A stretch of DNA of 64,000 bases from Sordaria brevicollis (GCA_033439795.1 JAUTDP010000009.1:2914001-2978000); one strand, 5' to 3'. Shown: positions 37,432 to 47,699, counted from the stretch's first letter. The notes: generated by a model not told the origin, from the sequence alone. Translations and numbers: made by a program.

Positions 37432-37497
37432 GGGGGATAAGGCACGTAAGTAGGTGGGTACAGGGGATTTAAGCACGGGACACAGTGGATTTAAGCG
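37432..37497 (-). repeat. Right terminal inverted repeat of the MULE
   Basis: Reverse complement of 26569-26634 with three transitions. Normal base composition resumes directly to its right. Confidence 0.88.
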
Positions 37498-39096
37498 CGA
37501 CCTTCCTGGGTTGTAGCCCTCCCCGCACGGTCCACTTGACCGAACGAACCAATGAAAATTCGTAGACGGGAGCACGGCAACTCACAGTCTCACGCACTGA
37601 ACTGGCGGCGTGGGAATCGCTTCGCTTGCGTCGTCTCCCTCCCTCCATCCCTCCGCTCCCAGTTGAACGGGCGCAAAAAGCACGCAACAAATCACAGACG
37701 GGAACTCCCTGCCGCCGACCAAATTACGCAAATTACACTTTTTGGCCCTAGAGGTGTCTGGCGTGAAGAGAAAAAAAAATTCCCCCAAACCACACTCACG
37801 CCACCGACGTCGTCATGAGAGAAAGATGTGGTTCTGTCGGTGATAATTTGCTTGTTGACCCAGAAGAGGAGTGAAAAGGTGGGATCAGCGAAAACAAACA
37901 TCGAGGCTCTCATCGACCCAGAGTCCCAAACTTGGCAAGTTGGCAAATTGAAGTCTCTGGAATCCAGACTTTGTCGCAATGTCAACAATGAATCTGTGTA
38001 TGCGAAGAAAGGGCATTCATTGCACGGCCACATTGGCGCATTCCCTTCTTTCTCTTGGGCAAAACACAATGAGCCACGTAAATAGCCTTCCTCTCTTTCA
38101 GCAGGAAGACGCCATCATCGTTTCAATAACCCGCCCATTGCAAGCCCTCAAGCCCTCAAGCCCGCCGCCCGCGATGTAGGCCCGAAACACCTGCACCTCA
38201 CGGACCATCGTTCGTCTCGGAGTCAAGAAGAAAAAAAACAAGACTCTGGGGAAACAAGAAAAAGGCTTGCCCTGGTGAGACCGTGGAGAGCCCCAAGAGG
38301 CTAAAGAAGATGCAATTTCCTGCAAGCTTTTACCCTGGGAAATGAGGTGTGCCTGATACCTGCCGCGCGAGGTGTCTTTTGCAACGTCTTGGCTGGGAAA
38401 GAAGTGCTGGAGAGTGCCAGTCGTGCCTGGCGCGGTGGTACCGAATACTTGACCGCAAAAGACAAACTGGCCAATCACAGGGCATCCCCGACAAAGCGGT
38501 TCCTGCATTGATTGTCATGAGCTTCTTTTTCGGGGCAAGGTACCTTTTGAAAAAAGGGCTTGGCGTCGACAAAGCCAATTTCGCAACAATGCGCGCCATT
38601 CCCATCACGGCTCCTAGTCTTTGCCTAGTCTTTTGCTAGAGAGCCGACCCCAGACTCGGCATGGATCCAAACAATCTCTTTTCTCCTCTTGTACCCATGC
38701 CCGGCTCCCCCCTTCCTTCCTCCGAACCTCCTCTTTTTTCCACTTTCCTACTTCATCAAGAAATCCACAGGCTTCGTTGGCAAAGTCCTATTATACTCTT
38801 TCACATCCGACCTTTGAATACTTGAAGTGTTCAGGCCAGTCATTCATTTTGAACAACCCACACAACAACACGATACGAAATCACGAATCATCCCGTCGTC
38901 GTACATCGTCAACAACTGTCGCAAACATCAGACAAACACATATCTTACCGATACTTTCACCGCGAATAAAACTATCTTTCATACGTTTTACCGTACCGAT
39001 CAACGCGCGAAAGGGAAATATCAAGAAAAGGAGCTTTGAGAGCCATCAATCGCAATCGCAACAAGGGAAAAGAAACCAACACACATATCAGCCAAA
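37498..39096. other. Gene-free flank and leader of the GPI-protein gene
   Basis: No supported gene. 38640-39096 is rich in C, T and A (ACACACAACAAC), as in a 5' UTR before the ATG at 39097. Overlapping frames of 60-188 codons have no domain. Confidence 0.5.
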
Positions 39097-39474
39097 ATGC
39101 AGTTCACCACCTCCATCCTCGCGGTCCTCGCCGCCCTCTCACCCATGGTCGCCGCCGTCGAGCCCAACTTCTCCACCACCACCATGACCAGCTACGCGAC
39201 CCTCACCAAGACCGTCACCTTGACGCGCCCCGAGGTGTCCACCGTCACTTCCATCAGCGGCAACAGCACCGTCGTCTTCACCTCCACCAACACCCACTTC
39301 TCCCAGCCCACGCTGGCGCCCATCGTCGCCGTCACCTCTGGCGCTGATGCCCCTACTGCCACCCAGAGCGCGGCGCCTACCGAGTCAACCAACGCCGCCG
39401 TCGGTGGCATGGGCGGTCTTTCGCATGCCGCTGTCGCCATGGTGGCCGGTGCCGTCGCTGCTGTGATGCTCTAA
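39097..39474 (+). CDS. Small GPI-anchored cell-wall protein, Ser/Thr-rich
   Basis: A single exon of 125 residues. The signal peptide is MQFTTSILAVLAALSPMVAAV. The mature part is rich in Ser/Thr/Val with no cysteine (TTTMTSYATLTKTVTLTRPE, STVVFTSTNTHFSQPT) and is probably heavily O-mannosylated. The end, NAAVGGMGGLSHAAVAMVAGAVAAVML, is a GPI-attachment signal (small omega residues, hydrophobic tail). This is the common build of fungal anchored wall proteins. A long A/C-rich leader and a good ATG context (GCCAAAATGC) support the start. Confidence 0.78.
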   Translation: MQFTTSILAVLAALSPMVAAVEPNFSTTTMTSYATLTKTVTLTRPEVSTVTSISGNSTVVFTSTNTHFSQPTLAPIVAVTSGADAPTATQSAAPTESTNAAVGGMGGLSHAAVAMVAGAVAAVML

Positions 39475-42400
39475 AGTGGACGTTGTCGTGGAGTCGTGGT
39501 CGGATCATAAACCAGGGGAGGAGAGGAGGAGCTTCACGTTTGCCAATTTCATCGGCTTACGAAAGGAAGCAACTTGGTCACACACACACATGGGACACAA
39601 GCAGCAACTACAACCAAGATCCGCACTGCCACAAACATACACCCGACCCCTTCGAGATGCGAAGAAACACTACACCTCGGCTCTTTTTTCTTTGTTTCCT
39701 GCATTGCTCACAAGCTGTCACCGGCATGAGCATGCAAAAACGCCGCATCACCACCTCTGACTCGACACATCGTCGCAGTCAAATCACCACACCACACCCA
39801 TTTGGGTCTTCTCAAACACACACACCAATGTTTATACTTTCACCTCTTCCACAACCTTAGAGTTGGGTTTCCCTTTCCTCACAGCAAGGAAAACCCACCT
39901 TACAACTCTACCAGGTCCTACCAGCAATTTTGCTTTTTTTTAATACTTTCAATTCGTTCATTCCAGCAAAAAGACCAAAACCAAAAACCTTTTCAAAAAC
40001 CAAACAAATTTCCTTTGTCGCAAGTCTCTCCCCTATGTCAATCCCCATTTGTCACACACCCCAACACACCCTTTTCCCCAGAACACCCCGTTTTTATACT
40101 TTACAATATTTTCACCGCTTGCGGTTAACGAAACACGAACGAAAGCCCCATGCAACGACTTACAAACTTCGATACCCACCCCTCTTGTTATTTTTGGACG
40201 TTTTTGACGTTTTTACAACATCGCCGGCGTTTTGTTCCGGCGGCTCTCTATTTCACTTCATCTAGGGGGAAAGGGGACAGACATATTTACACAGGGACTT
40301 GCGACACATTGGTTTTTTGAAGGTTACTTCTTTTGCTGGCTGGACTTGGGGGGCACTTGTGCTCTTTTTAATCCTTTTTGCTTCTTCATGAGCGATTCCT
40401 TGCGGATCGCCAACCCCTCGCGCGCAATGATGCTTGCGAGACTTGATACCCAACGATTTTTTTTTGATGTTGTTGTTGTTGTTGTCTATTTTGGAGGAAT
40501 TTGGTTTGGGTACGCAATGTTGTTGATGAATATGGACAATGAATATGATTTTTGACAACCAGGGAGCGGAATTTTTGGATAACGCAGGCTGGCGGGGAGG
40601 GATTTTGGAGACTCAAGGAGGAGAGGTTGGTTATGAGAAGAAAGGAAGATTAAGATGTGGAGGAGGTTTTATGAGGAAGGAAGAAGTGGTAGTTGGATAT
40701 CAAATCGAGAACTGAATGAAGTTGGCATCGGATATTTTTTCCCTCACACATACGCATGTTTACTGGCGAACCAAAAGAAAAATGGCTTCTGGCGTTTGAG
40801 TTGATATACCCCGAATTCTGAATCTTTCCTCCTCCATTTTTCTGGTGTTTCTGTTTTTGGCTCACTTCTGGTGAATGTCTCATATTTCATGGCTATGCTT
40901 TGTTCAGATATGGTGATGGTTGTTTCTCGCGTGTGGTTTTGACGAGAGTAGGAACGTGTCAGATGGGCACGAATTTCACGATGGAGTGATCTGAGATGAA
41001 TTTCGAGAGATGAGAGAATTTCAGCCATGAGGGCTTACTATCATAACTATTGACACCACTATCGTCGCCTGCAATTTCCCAGACCCTCAATTTCCCATGA
41101 CAAACATCAAACCTCATGCCAAGTGGGCCGCAATGTCACCGATAGCATTGTGTGATAATGAGGCTCATAACGCTTTCTTGATGAGCTTTTTGTCCATCAA
41201 GGTTCTCTTCTCCCGGTGTCGGCAGTTAGAATTTTGAGAACAATGAGCGAGCGGGCCGTCGCATGGTCCAATGCCTTCAACGAGTTCGTGAACAAGAAGG
41301 TTTGAGCAATCGCGACAAAGCAGCATCCCCATTGTCCGTCTCAAAGGCGCCATCCACAAAGATCACAGCGACTTTTAATGATCGAGCAAAAAGGAGGAAG
41401 TCAAAAACAAAAGACGGATACATCCGGGAAAGTGTAATGAAAGCAAGACTGACAGCGTCAATCTCTCTTTTGAAAGTCTAAGAATTGCTTTTGATCTGCG
41501 AGATTGTCAAGAACCACACCAGCACACCAAAAAAGAAAAGGAAATAAGGTTTTGTGAGCAACATTTGTTTTTCCCGCTTTGAGGTGTGATGCAGATCGTG
41601 GAGATCGAGAGGGGGCGGGAAGGTCCGTTGTGCAGCGAAAAAGGAAGTCGCGCGCGCAGCTGTGGTGTGAGAAGTCACTGGTACTTAACAGTGGACGGAC
41701 AGTGCGTTTGGGTGCTGTTGGAAAGAAGTGGAGGGCGGCTGCAGTGGTGATCTGGGGGAGGCGCAGTGCTTGCGTCTGCTGTAGGGCAGAGCATTTGGTA
41801 TCCGAGCTGCGCGTACTATCAGTGCCTAGCAGAATCTTTCCTTCACAGCGCGTCAGACAGTTAGATTGAGATGGGTAGTTAGCAGCATACAACGCTCGAA
41901 CGGCTGGAAAATCCCCTCCGACAGCCCCACCCGCCCGCTCCAGTCGCGGGTCCGGGCGCCCGAATCGACAAACTCCAATTCGAACTTCAATTCATCCAAC
42001 ATTTGACCGACAACCAACCGAGATTAGATCGACCCGTTGAATCCGGACCACCACACACCACAAGGGCGACTACGGCGACCAAGGCACTCCGGCAATGCAG
42101 CGACGACAAAAAGCTCGACTTCTCTTGCTGTCTGTTTTGCTTCTGGGGACATGACATATGATGTGGCATATGACGCCCACGCATGAAGCCAAACGATGAG
42201 GGACCTGGTGATGCTGAAACCACCGTCACAGATGATCACGTTTGGTTTTTCCGCAAGGGAGATGTCTGTCAAGGGAAAGCAAAGGGCGAGAGTCCATAAA
42301 GTTGTTGACAGTCAGTGTATGAAGCATTTGGGTGGAGGCGTTCATGGATAACTCCAGTGAGCCCAGGACCCCAGGTGAAGCGGGGAGGGGGGGCCTGGGG

Positions 42401-43033
42401 AGGGGAAAAAATAAATAAGAAGAAAACAAATCAAATCGAGAGGAAGAGAAACACAACAAAAGAAGACATGGAAAACAACAAGGCAACATTCCAATCGAAG
42501 GGAGATATGAGACATTCGATCGAGACACTGCACGGACGTTGAGTTTTGGGAAGTGGAAGTTGAGAGGCGGCGGGAAGAAAGAACAATAGATGCGTGTCTG
42601 AGACATACAGACTGCAGGTGCGGTGGTGCAATAAGTGGTGCAACGGAAGGTGCCATCAAGTCAGGTGGAAGACTTTTCATTTCATTCTTTCCTTCTACAT
42701 CGATGATCACCAAAGCTCGTTTTCTTTTCCCTTCAGTTTGGTGCTCTCTTCCCTAGGTATCAACTTCGGTTTCTTCTTCCCACCGTCTCTCTTCCCATTT
42801 CCTCGCTCTTCTGGTCCTTGCCCATTTTCTTCCTCACCTCGTCAAATCCCAACAGTCCTACAGCCAGTGGTCTACTGGCAGTGACAATCACACCCATCAT
42901 CCTCCTTCCTTTTCACCACAAGTCTAACGACTGTGTCCTCTTCCTTATCCATTCCTTCTCCCGCTTCAATATCCCCACCATCATTCTCCGCATCATTGCC
43001 CGCACCGTTGTCCCGGTCCGCTCCAGTAGCATC
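39475..43033. other. 3.6-kb gene-poor stretch
   Basis: It holds the 3' UTR of the GPI-protein gene and then only overlapping short frames. Two short peptides drew attention (reverse strand near 40322-40440 and 41165-41359) but could not be tied to a gene model. No RNA gene or repeat is seen. A non-coding transcript or an exon-rich small gene could hide here, as ATP18 does elsewhere. Confidence 0.4.
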
Positions 43034-43192
43034 CTACTGCTTCTCTTCACGGATGATCGACCCCTCCTCCTCGGGGTTCTCCTCATGCTGCTGGGAAGGC
43101 TTGGGAGTGGGCTTAGGCTTGGGAGGGGGGTGGATGACGCGGGCGCTGTTGACGATGGCGCCGTTGTTGTTGGACTCGGTGGTGGAAGGCAT
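43034..43192 (-). CDS. 52-residue Pro/Lys-rich peptide, head of the small-gene array
   Basis: The ORF starts MPSTTESNNNGAIVNSARVI, continues with PPPKPKPTPKPSQQ and ends in an acidic tail EENPEEEGSIIREEKQ. It has no signal peptide and no cysteine. It is small, but its start has a good context (CCAAAATGCC). Its promoter at 43415-43432 carries the TATATA plus ACTCACTCGAGT element found before other genes of the array. Gene direction and spacing also fit the array. The function is unknown. Confidence 0.5.
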   Translation of the reverse strand: MPSTTESNNNGAIVNSARVIHPPPKPKPTPKPSQQHEENPEEEGSIIREEKQ

Positions 43193-43414
43193 TTTGGTGG
43201 TTGAGTTTTGGGTTGGTGTTGGTTGGTTTGGGTTATGGTTCTGGGAGTTGGGGGTTGGGTTAGTGGCCTGGGGGAAGGGGACAAGGGGTAGGGAGTGGAA
43301 AGGGGCTTACTTGTTGGAAGCTGGAGTTGTGGTATTGATGTGGAAGACGTGGATGTGGATGTGGTGGGTGTGATGGTTAGGAGATTTGGGATTTGGGAGG
43401 GTGAGGGAGGGGGA

Positions 43415-43432
43415 ATATATACTCGAGTGAGT
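43415..43432 (-). promoter_or_regulatory. ACTCACTCGAGT element with TATA box, upstream of the 43.0-kb gene
   Basis: Read on the minus strand it is ACTCACTCGAGTATATA, 223 bp before the ATG at 43192. One of four near-identical copies. Confidence 0.6.
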
Positions 43433-43696
43433 GGCATCGACGCCCACCTTCAACTGCTTCAACTGATCGTTGGAGATGTTTGGCTGTCGAGCAGTTGGGC
43501 GAGCGTTGGAGCTGAACGAACGGGCGCGACGGGAAGAAATCAGAACCCTGACAGTCGTCGATGTGTTGGGTGTTGTTGGTCGACAGGCTTTCTGGGGCCA
43601 AGTGGCCTTGAGCAGTGGTTCCAAGAGCGTTTCTCGTTGGGAATCATGGTTTTCGGTTCCGAATGGCTTCTGGTTGGCACTAACATATTGTTAGGG

Positions 43697-43714
43697 GTAT
43701 AGACTCGAGTGAGT
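43697..43714 (-). promoter_or_regulatory. ACTCACTCGAGT element with TATA-like box, no clear gene
   Basis: Minus strand: ACTCACTCGAGTCTATACC. The ORFs that follow it (43377-43601, 43307-43624) do not look like the family. It may be a second promoter of the 43.0-kb gene or belong to a decayed copy. Confidence 0.5.
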
Positions 43715-44228
43715 AAGCCTCCTCAAACGCATCTTGACCGCTCGGTTCTAAGTCCGGATGATAGTTTTTGGTCAGATATAACAGTCAAGGAGCGGGGACC
43801 AACGACGATGGCGTTTGATGCGAGTGCGTTGTGCGCACGAATATTGCCTCTAGGCACGATGACGACAAACCGACTACCCATCCTTGCTTCATCAGCAACA
43901 ACACTCTTGACCAACAGCACTTTTCCATGGTCAACACTATCGCCTACCACATCTTCCCAACTCTCATTCTGCTTCGGCTCGGTTCAATACTCGCATAACT
44001 GCGCGCAACATGACAGGAAAGGATTGCAGTCGAGGTCGGCGTACACCAACATGTCGAGTGGCAAACGCGCTCGAAAATGGATTTGACAATCTATAATGCA
44101 CCTCTCAGTTTTCCATTACTCCTAACTTGGCCAGATTCCTGATCCATCAGCACGCTTGCTACTCATCATTCAACATTTCTGCTGCTGCACTCAGCCATCT
44201 TTTCTTTCCCCCGACGTTGGACATACGA
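43715..44228. other. Spacer in the small-gene array
   Basis: Nothing recognised between the orphan promoter element and the next gene's stop codon. Confidence 0.4.
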
Positions 44229-44486
44229 TCACTTCTTGTCCTTATCACCACTTCCCGAGCCAGAGTTGTCACTGGCTGAACCGCCGCTGATGCCAGAGCT
44301 AGAGTTTGAAGAGTCCTTATCTTTACCGCAGGAGAAGCATCCGTTGTTGCCTAAGCCACAGGTTTCTGCGTTATTCGATGCCGAATCACCGGAGCTTAAA
44401 TCGACTTCATATCCCCATGACGTCATATTGGCTGCCTCTCTCCTCTTGAGTGCTTCAAGAAGATCCAGCGGAGTTGGGCCTTCCAT
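44229..44486 (-). CDS. Small Ser/Gly-rich protein, array member (Lys-tail type)
   Basis: 85 residues from the ATG at 44486. The helical start is MEGPTPLDLLEALKRREAAN. A short Cys cluster follows (ETCGLGNNGCFSCGKD), then a Ser/Gly/Asp tail ending DNSGSGSGDKDKK. The last 20 residues are nearly those of the next gene at 44874 (SGGSGSDNSGSTSGDKDKK), so the two are paralogs. The frame is open further upstream to 44651, but a CCTCTAACAG acceptor at about 44530 suggests a 5' UTR intron there. The intron is homologous to that of the next gene, with the donor changed to GTCAGC. No signal peptide is seen. The function is unknown. Confidence 0.62.
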   Translation of the reverse strand: MEGPTPLDLLEALKRREAANMTSWGYEVDLSSGDSASNNAETCGLGNNGCFSCGKDKDSSNSSSGISGGSASDNSGSGSGDKDKK

Positions 44487-44873
44487 TTTTCGCGCGTCGT
44501 TGAGAAGTATCTGTGGATGTGTCTTGTGTTCTGTTAGAGGCATAGGAAGGGCACAGTTAGGGTGTTTTGGCGAGTGCTGACGAACCCTTAGGTGGCTGGT
44601 ATCTTTTTGGAAGACGGAGAGAATGGTGAGAATGGCGTACGAAGCATTCAAGGGCCAAGTTCCATGTGGGCGTATTGGGAGTTAAATATTCGAATTTGCG
44701 ATCTTTACATCACCGTCCATTCCATTTCCTTGATGCCCTTTTTCACGTCTCATCCATTGTTACTCTGTTTGCTGACCTAGCCGATGTTCTTTATTCAATC
44801 GTTATGCTTGCTGCGCTCATCTCCGTATTCGTCCATCACCTTACGTCTCTACCCCTCGGCATACTGCACCCAA

Positions 44874-45128
44874 TCACTTCTTATCCTTATCACCACTCGT
44901 TGAGCCCGAGTTGTCACTTCCTGAACCGCCACTGTATCCAGAGTCCATGGAACCCCGATCGCCGCTGTTTGAGCCGGATCCACTGGTATCTGTGTTGGTT
45001 GAGCTCGAATTGTCGGAGGTTGAGTTACCAGAGGTTGAGTCAGCAGAACCATCAGGCGATGATCGCTTGGGCTTGCCGTAATAGCCAGCACCGGGCTTTT
45101 TTGTCTTTATGTCATCGTTGATGGTCAT
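44874..45128 (-). CDS. Small Ser/Gly-rich protein, array member (Lys-tail type)
   Basis: 84 residues with no cysteine. The basic start is MTINDDIKTKKPGAGYYGKPKR, followed by a low-complexity Ser/Gly/Asp/Thr body and the end SGDKDKK shared with the 44.2-kb gene. Its promoter at 45326-45343 has ATATA next to ACTCACTCGAGT, 204 bp upstream. A likely 5' UTR intron (45214-45165, GTGAGC..CTAACACTAG) lies between promoter and ATG. No signal peptide or membrane segment is seen, so the product is expected to be cytosolic. The function is unknown. Confidence 0.68.
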   Translation of the reverse strand: MTINDDIKTKKPGAGYYGKPKRSSPDGSADSTSGNSTSDNSSSTNTDTSGSGSNSGDRGSMDSGYSGGSGSDNSGSTSGDKDKK

Positions 45129-45164
45129 ATTGGGTTGTGTTTGAGAGCGTTCTGTACGAAGGAT

Positions 45165-45214
45165 CTAGTGTTAGGAAGAGCCGCAGAGAGCCGGTCGTTC
45201 ATGCAAGTGCTCAC
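45165..45214 (-). other. Probable 5' UTR intron of the 44.9-kb gene
   Basis: GTGAGC donor, CCTAAC branch site and TAG acceptor, 50 bp, before the start codon. The related gene at 44.2 kb has the same block with GTCAGC instead. Confidence 0.45.
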
Positions 45215-45325
45215 GAGCATTTAACTTCTTGGGTTGTTGTTGGAACGGTGAAGGGAGTAGTGAACGGGTGTATGCTGCGTTGATGATAGGTCGATGGTTG
45301 CAGTTATGCGTTAGGGAATCGGACG

Positions 45326-45343
45326 TCATATACTCGAGTGAGA
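45326..45343 (-). promoter_or_regulatory. CTCACTCGAGT element with TATA box, upstream of the 44.9-kb gene
   Basis: Minus strand: CTCTCACTCGAGTATATGACG. The core is identical to that at 43.4 kb. Confidence 0.6.
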
Positions 45344-45677
45344 GATGTTTGCGCTATGAAGTCTATCAAGTCCTCGACGGCTAGTACATTTGCGCTTTGC
45401 GCCTGCCAAGCGGCCACAATCGCCTGAAAATCTTTCTTACAAAACAACTCTAAAGTTTGACATGATCAGGCGTATGGCACTCAAATGAGGTTTGTACTTT
45501 GAGAGCACAGGTCTGGACAAGGACTCACTGAAGACATCTCTTCTGGACTCAGACGAGCTTGTTATCACCTTATCAGCCCACTTAACCAAATATTTCCACT
45601 CCATCAACGCGCTCATCACGCACTACTCCGTCTCCTTGCATGGCGTTTCTTTCTGCCTCTCAGCATGCCTCATCCGA

Positions 45678-45938
45678 TTACTTTGAGTCCTTCTCATCGC
45701 CTTCCTTCGTCCCCGAACCCGAAGTGTCCTGCCCACCACTACCCGAGCCAGAGCTGCCGGTACCCGAGTCACCCGATCCCGAAGTACCAGAGCCCGAATC
45801 CTTGGTCTTCGAACCACTGCTGCCAGAACCGCCAGAGGCACTGGGCGGCCTCTCGTAGGGACTTCCTTGGCGACTTGTGCGCTTGGGCTTCTTCACCTTG
45901 TACTCATCGTCGAGGCTTTGGGGTGTGAGAATCGCCAT
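45678..45938 (-). CDS. Small Ser/Gly-rich protein, array member (Lys-tail type)
   Basis: 86 residues: MAILTPQSLDDEYKVKKPKR, TSRQGSPYERPP, then SGGSGSSGSKTKDSGSGTSG-type repeats and an acidic/basic end TKEGDEKDSK. The KKPKR box and charged end match the 44.9-kb gene. It has no cysteine and no signal peptide. It lies 135 bp downstream of an ACTCACTCGAGT promoter element (46073-46084) with a TATATA box. A clean A/C-rich leader (CACAACCCTACA) precedes the ATG. The function is unknown. Confidence 0.7.
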   Translation of the reverse strand: MAILTPQSLDDEYKVKKPKRTSRQGSPYERPPSASGGSGSSGSKTKDSGSGTSGSGDSGTGSSGSGSGGQDTSGSGTKEGDEKDSK

Positions 45939-46060
45939 TGTAGGGTTGTGTCTTGGAGGTGGTTGTTAAATTGGTCTAGTCTTGGAAAAATGTGGATGGA
46001 GTGTGATTGAGGTTGATGGGGAGCGAAAGTTTGTGATGTACAAAGCGGCGGAGGTGATGT

Positions 46061-46084
46061 TATATACTCGTAACTCGAGTGAGT
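46061..46084 (-). promoter_or_regulatory. ACTCACTCGAGT element with TATA box, upstream of the 45.7-kb gene
   Basis: Minus strand: ACTCACTCGAGTTACGAGTATATA. Here the half-site ACGAGT is repeated between element and TATA box. Confidence 0.6.
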
Positions 46085-46727
46085 GATGCTTACGTTGGCG
46101 TTGCTGGCAGTAATGCGTTTGAACCCTTTGATGGATGATCCATGGGTTTGTTAGGGCCGAGTGGCTTTGGGACAATGTACACTCCTCAATTCATTATCGG
46201 TGGTGTCGATGGATCAGCATGCTGAATTCCGGCTGTGATACTGAAGTGAGGGTCAAGCTTTCTGCCAGGATCTCAAACAGAAACACTGTATAATTTCATC
46301 GCATCCGGTTTTAGGGTTTACTCGATACCTCAACTATAACCGTTCTCCCGGACGTAGATTCTCAGTCAACCTTTTGGACCCCAAAACTGGTTGACGTAGA
46401 ATTTTAAAGATAACCACACATGATGCATCGTGGCATGTATTTTGTAGAGCAAGGTTGCTGGATAGTTGGTTCTTGTACAATGGCGTGATGGCCAATTCAA
46501 AGTACTTGAAGAGATTGGGGAGCAAGAGCATTCATGCGCTTCACTTGTTTGTATTTATTCTTTGCATACACTTTGGTGCGTCTATTTTGCTTCAGCTCTC
46601 CCTGCAAATGCACCATAGCCTCTTCCTAGATTGTCTATCTACCCATACTTCCATCGTAAGTCCTTCTTTACTTGTTTGTTACCACAGCCAACGTATTCCA
46701 TCCAACCTAGCTCAAATTTCTAGAACC

Positions 46728-46973
46728 CTACGATCTGTCCGTACCTGATGACACCACGGTAGTAGAAAGCGAAGGGTTCTGGACGGTAGTTGACGAACGA
46801 CCAGAGCCAGCGCCACCGCCTCCGCCGGTGTAGGTCTGAGTACCAACGTCACGGCTAGTACCGGTAGTGCCGGTAGTGCCGCCAGTGTTGGAGGTTGAGC
46901 CGGTGCCGGTACCAGAAGTGGTGCCAGAGGAGGAAGAGCGGGAACCGCAGCAGGAGGAGAAGTAGCTCGACAT
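46728..46973 (-). CDS. Small Ser/Gly/Thr-rich protein, array member (MSS-Cys type)
   Basis: 81 residues: MSSYFSSCCGSRSSSSGTTS, then GTGTGSTSNTGGTTGTTGTS, a short mixed part (RDVGTQTYTGGGGGAGSGRS) and SSTTVQNPSLSTTVVSSGTD at the end. The start MSS followed by a Cys-containing box and an Arg marks the subfamily of five genes from here to 50.7 kb. The body is low complexity and presumably disordered. No signal peptide is seen. A TATA-like site (ACATAAAG) lies about 100 bp upstream. The function is unknown. Confidence 0.68.
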   Translation of the reverse strand: MSSYFSSCCGSRSSSSGTTSGTGTGSTSNTGGTTGTTGTSRDVGTQTYTGGGGGAGSGRSSTTVQNPSLSTTVVSSGTDRS

Positions 46974-47699
46974 GTTTGAGAGTTGTAGTTTTGGATGCAA
47001 TTAGTCGTCTAAAGTGATTAATTGGCTAGGATGTGGACGTGCATAGATTGAGTGCCAGGTCTTGGGCTTTATGTACATGTATATGAGAAGTATCTCGCGT
47101 GTTTCATACATCTACCACAACCAAAGCTGTATCATGACGGGGCCTCTAGCTCTTGTCTCAATCCCAAATTGAAGCTCTCGACGTCTGCGGCGCGGTTGGA
47201 AAGTTAAACAATCAACACATCAGATTTGGTGAGTCACCAAACAGTCCATTTGGCGGTCATCATTCCTTGGATAACTGGCTGAACGAACCTCACATATGTC
47301 GAGCTCCAACGAGTGATGCATTGCTCAGTCCCCATTTCTTCACGGAACCACCCCTAGATACTCCCCGAAGCGAATGTAGCAAAACCCAAGGAATGGTATG
47401 ACAGCCATTGCAAGCGCACGGAACCCATCCTTCCGTTCATCATGGTGCAGGATAAAATCTCAATGTAAATATCACAGTAGTGCTGCATCTATGAAAGAAT
47501 GATAGAACTGCTATGCAAGTAATTGGCGAGTTCATCCTAAACTTCATTTCTCATATGTTCCAACTGTCTAACACCTGTTGATACCTTGATTCCAGCCCGT
47601 TTTTGTATCCCACTGACACTCAACTACCTCTATCTTCATTTCCCCCCTTTCCTTACTCAATCATCACCATCTCCCCTCATAGCGTTTCTGGAAGGTTAC
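46974..47699. other. Spacer in the small-gene array
   Basis: Promoter of the 46.7-kb gene on the left and 3' region of the next gene on the right. Nothing else is recognised. Confidence 0.4.

Larger units (their letters stand above)
26569..37497 (+). mobile_element. RIP-inactivated Mutator-like (MULE) DNA transposon, split by a nested retrotransposon
   Basis: Both ends carry the same 66-bp inverted repeat (listed separately). Without the 7.5-kb nested retrotransposon the element is about 3.4 kb. The plus strand right of the insertion reads as a badly mutated protein with the MULE transposase layout, notably YGITSLYTTFNIKYYL, then VLE-FKNLITAKKIPLPKIIII and KVIKVIFSNAQY. Nearly all stops and the lost acidic catalytic residue fit G:C-to-A:T changes, as RIP makes. 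The two inverted repeats differ by three transitions. No 9-bp target duplication is visible outside the repeats (TGATCGAGC left, CGACCTTCC right), so the ends may have been rearranged or the true ends differ by a few bases. Confidence 0.72.

Noticed and set aside
37552..38639. Several frames right of the transposon
   Set aside because: No domain or splice pattern, and mutually overlapping.
40322..40440. Minus-strand peptide ASIIAREGLAIRKESLMKKQ ending in Lys
   Set aside because: It looks protein-like but has no start or credible upstream exon. A stop lies 50 bases before it.
41165..41359. Minus-strand peptide with CRDCSNLLVHELVEG, recalling the HExxH region of ATP23-type proteases
   Set aside because: The metal motif HExxH is missing its second His, and no further exons with family motifs were found nearby.
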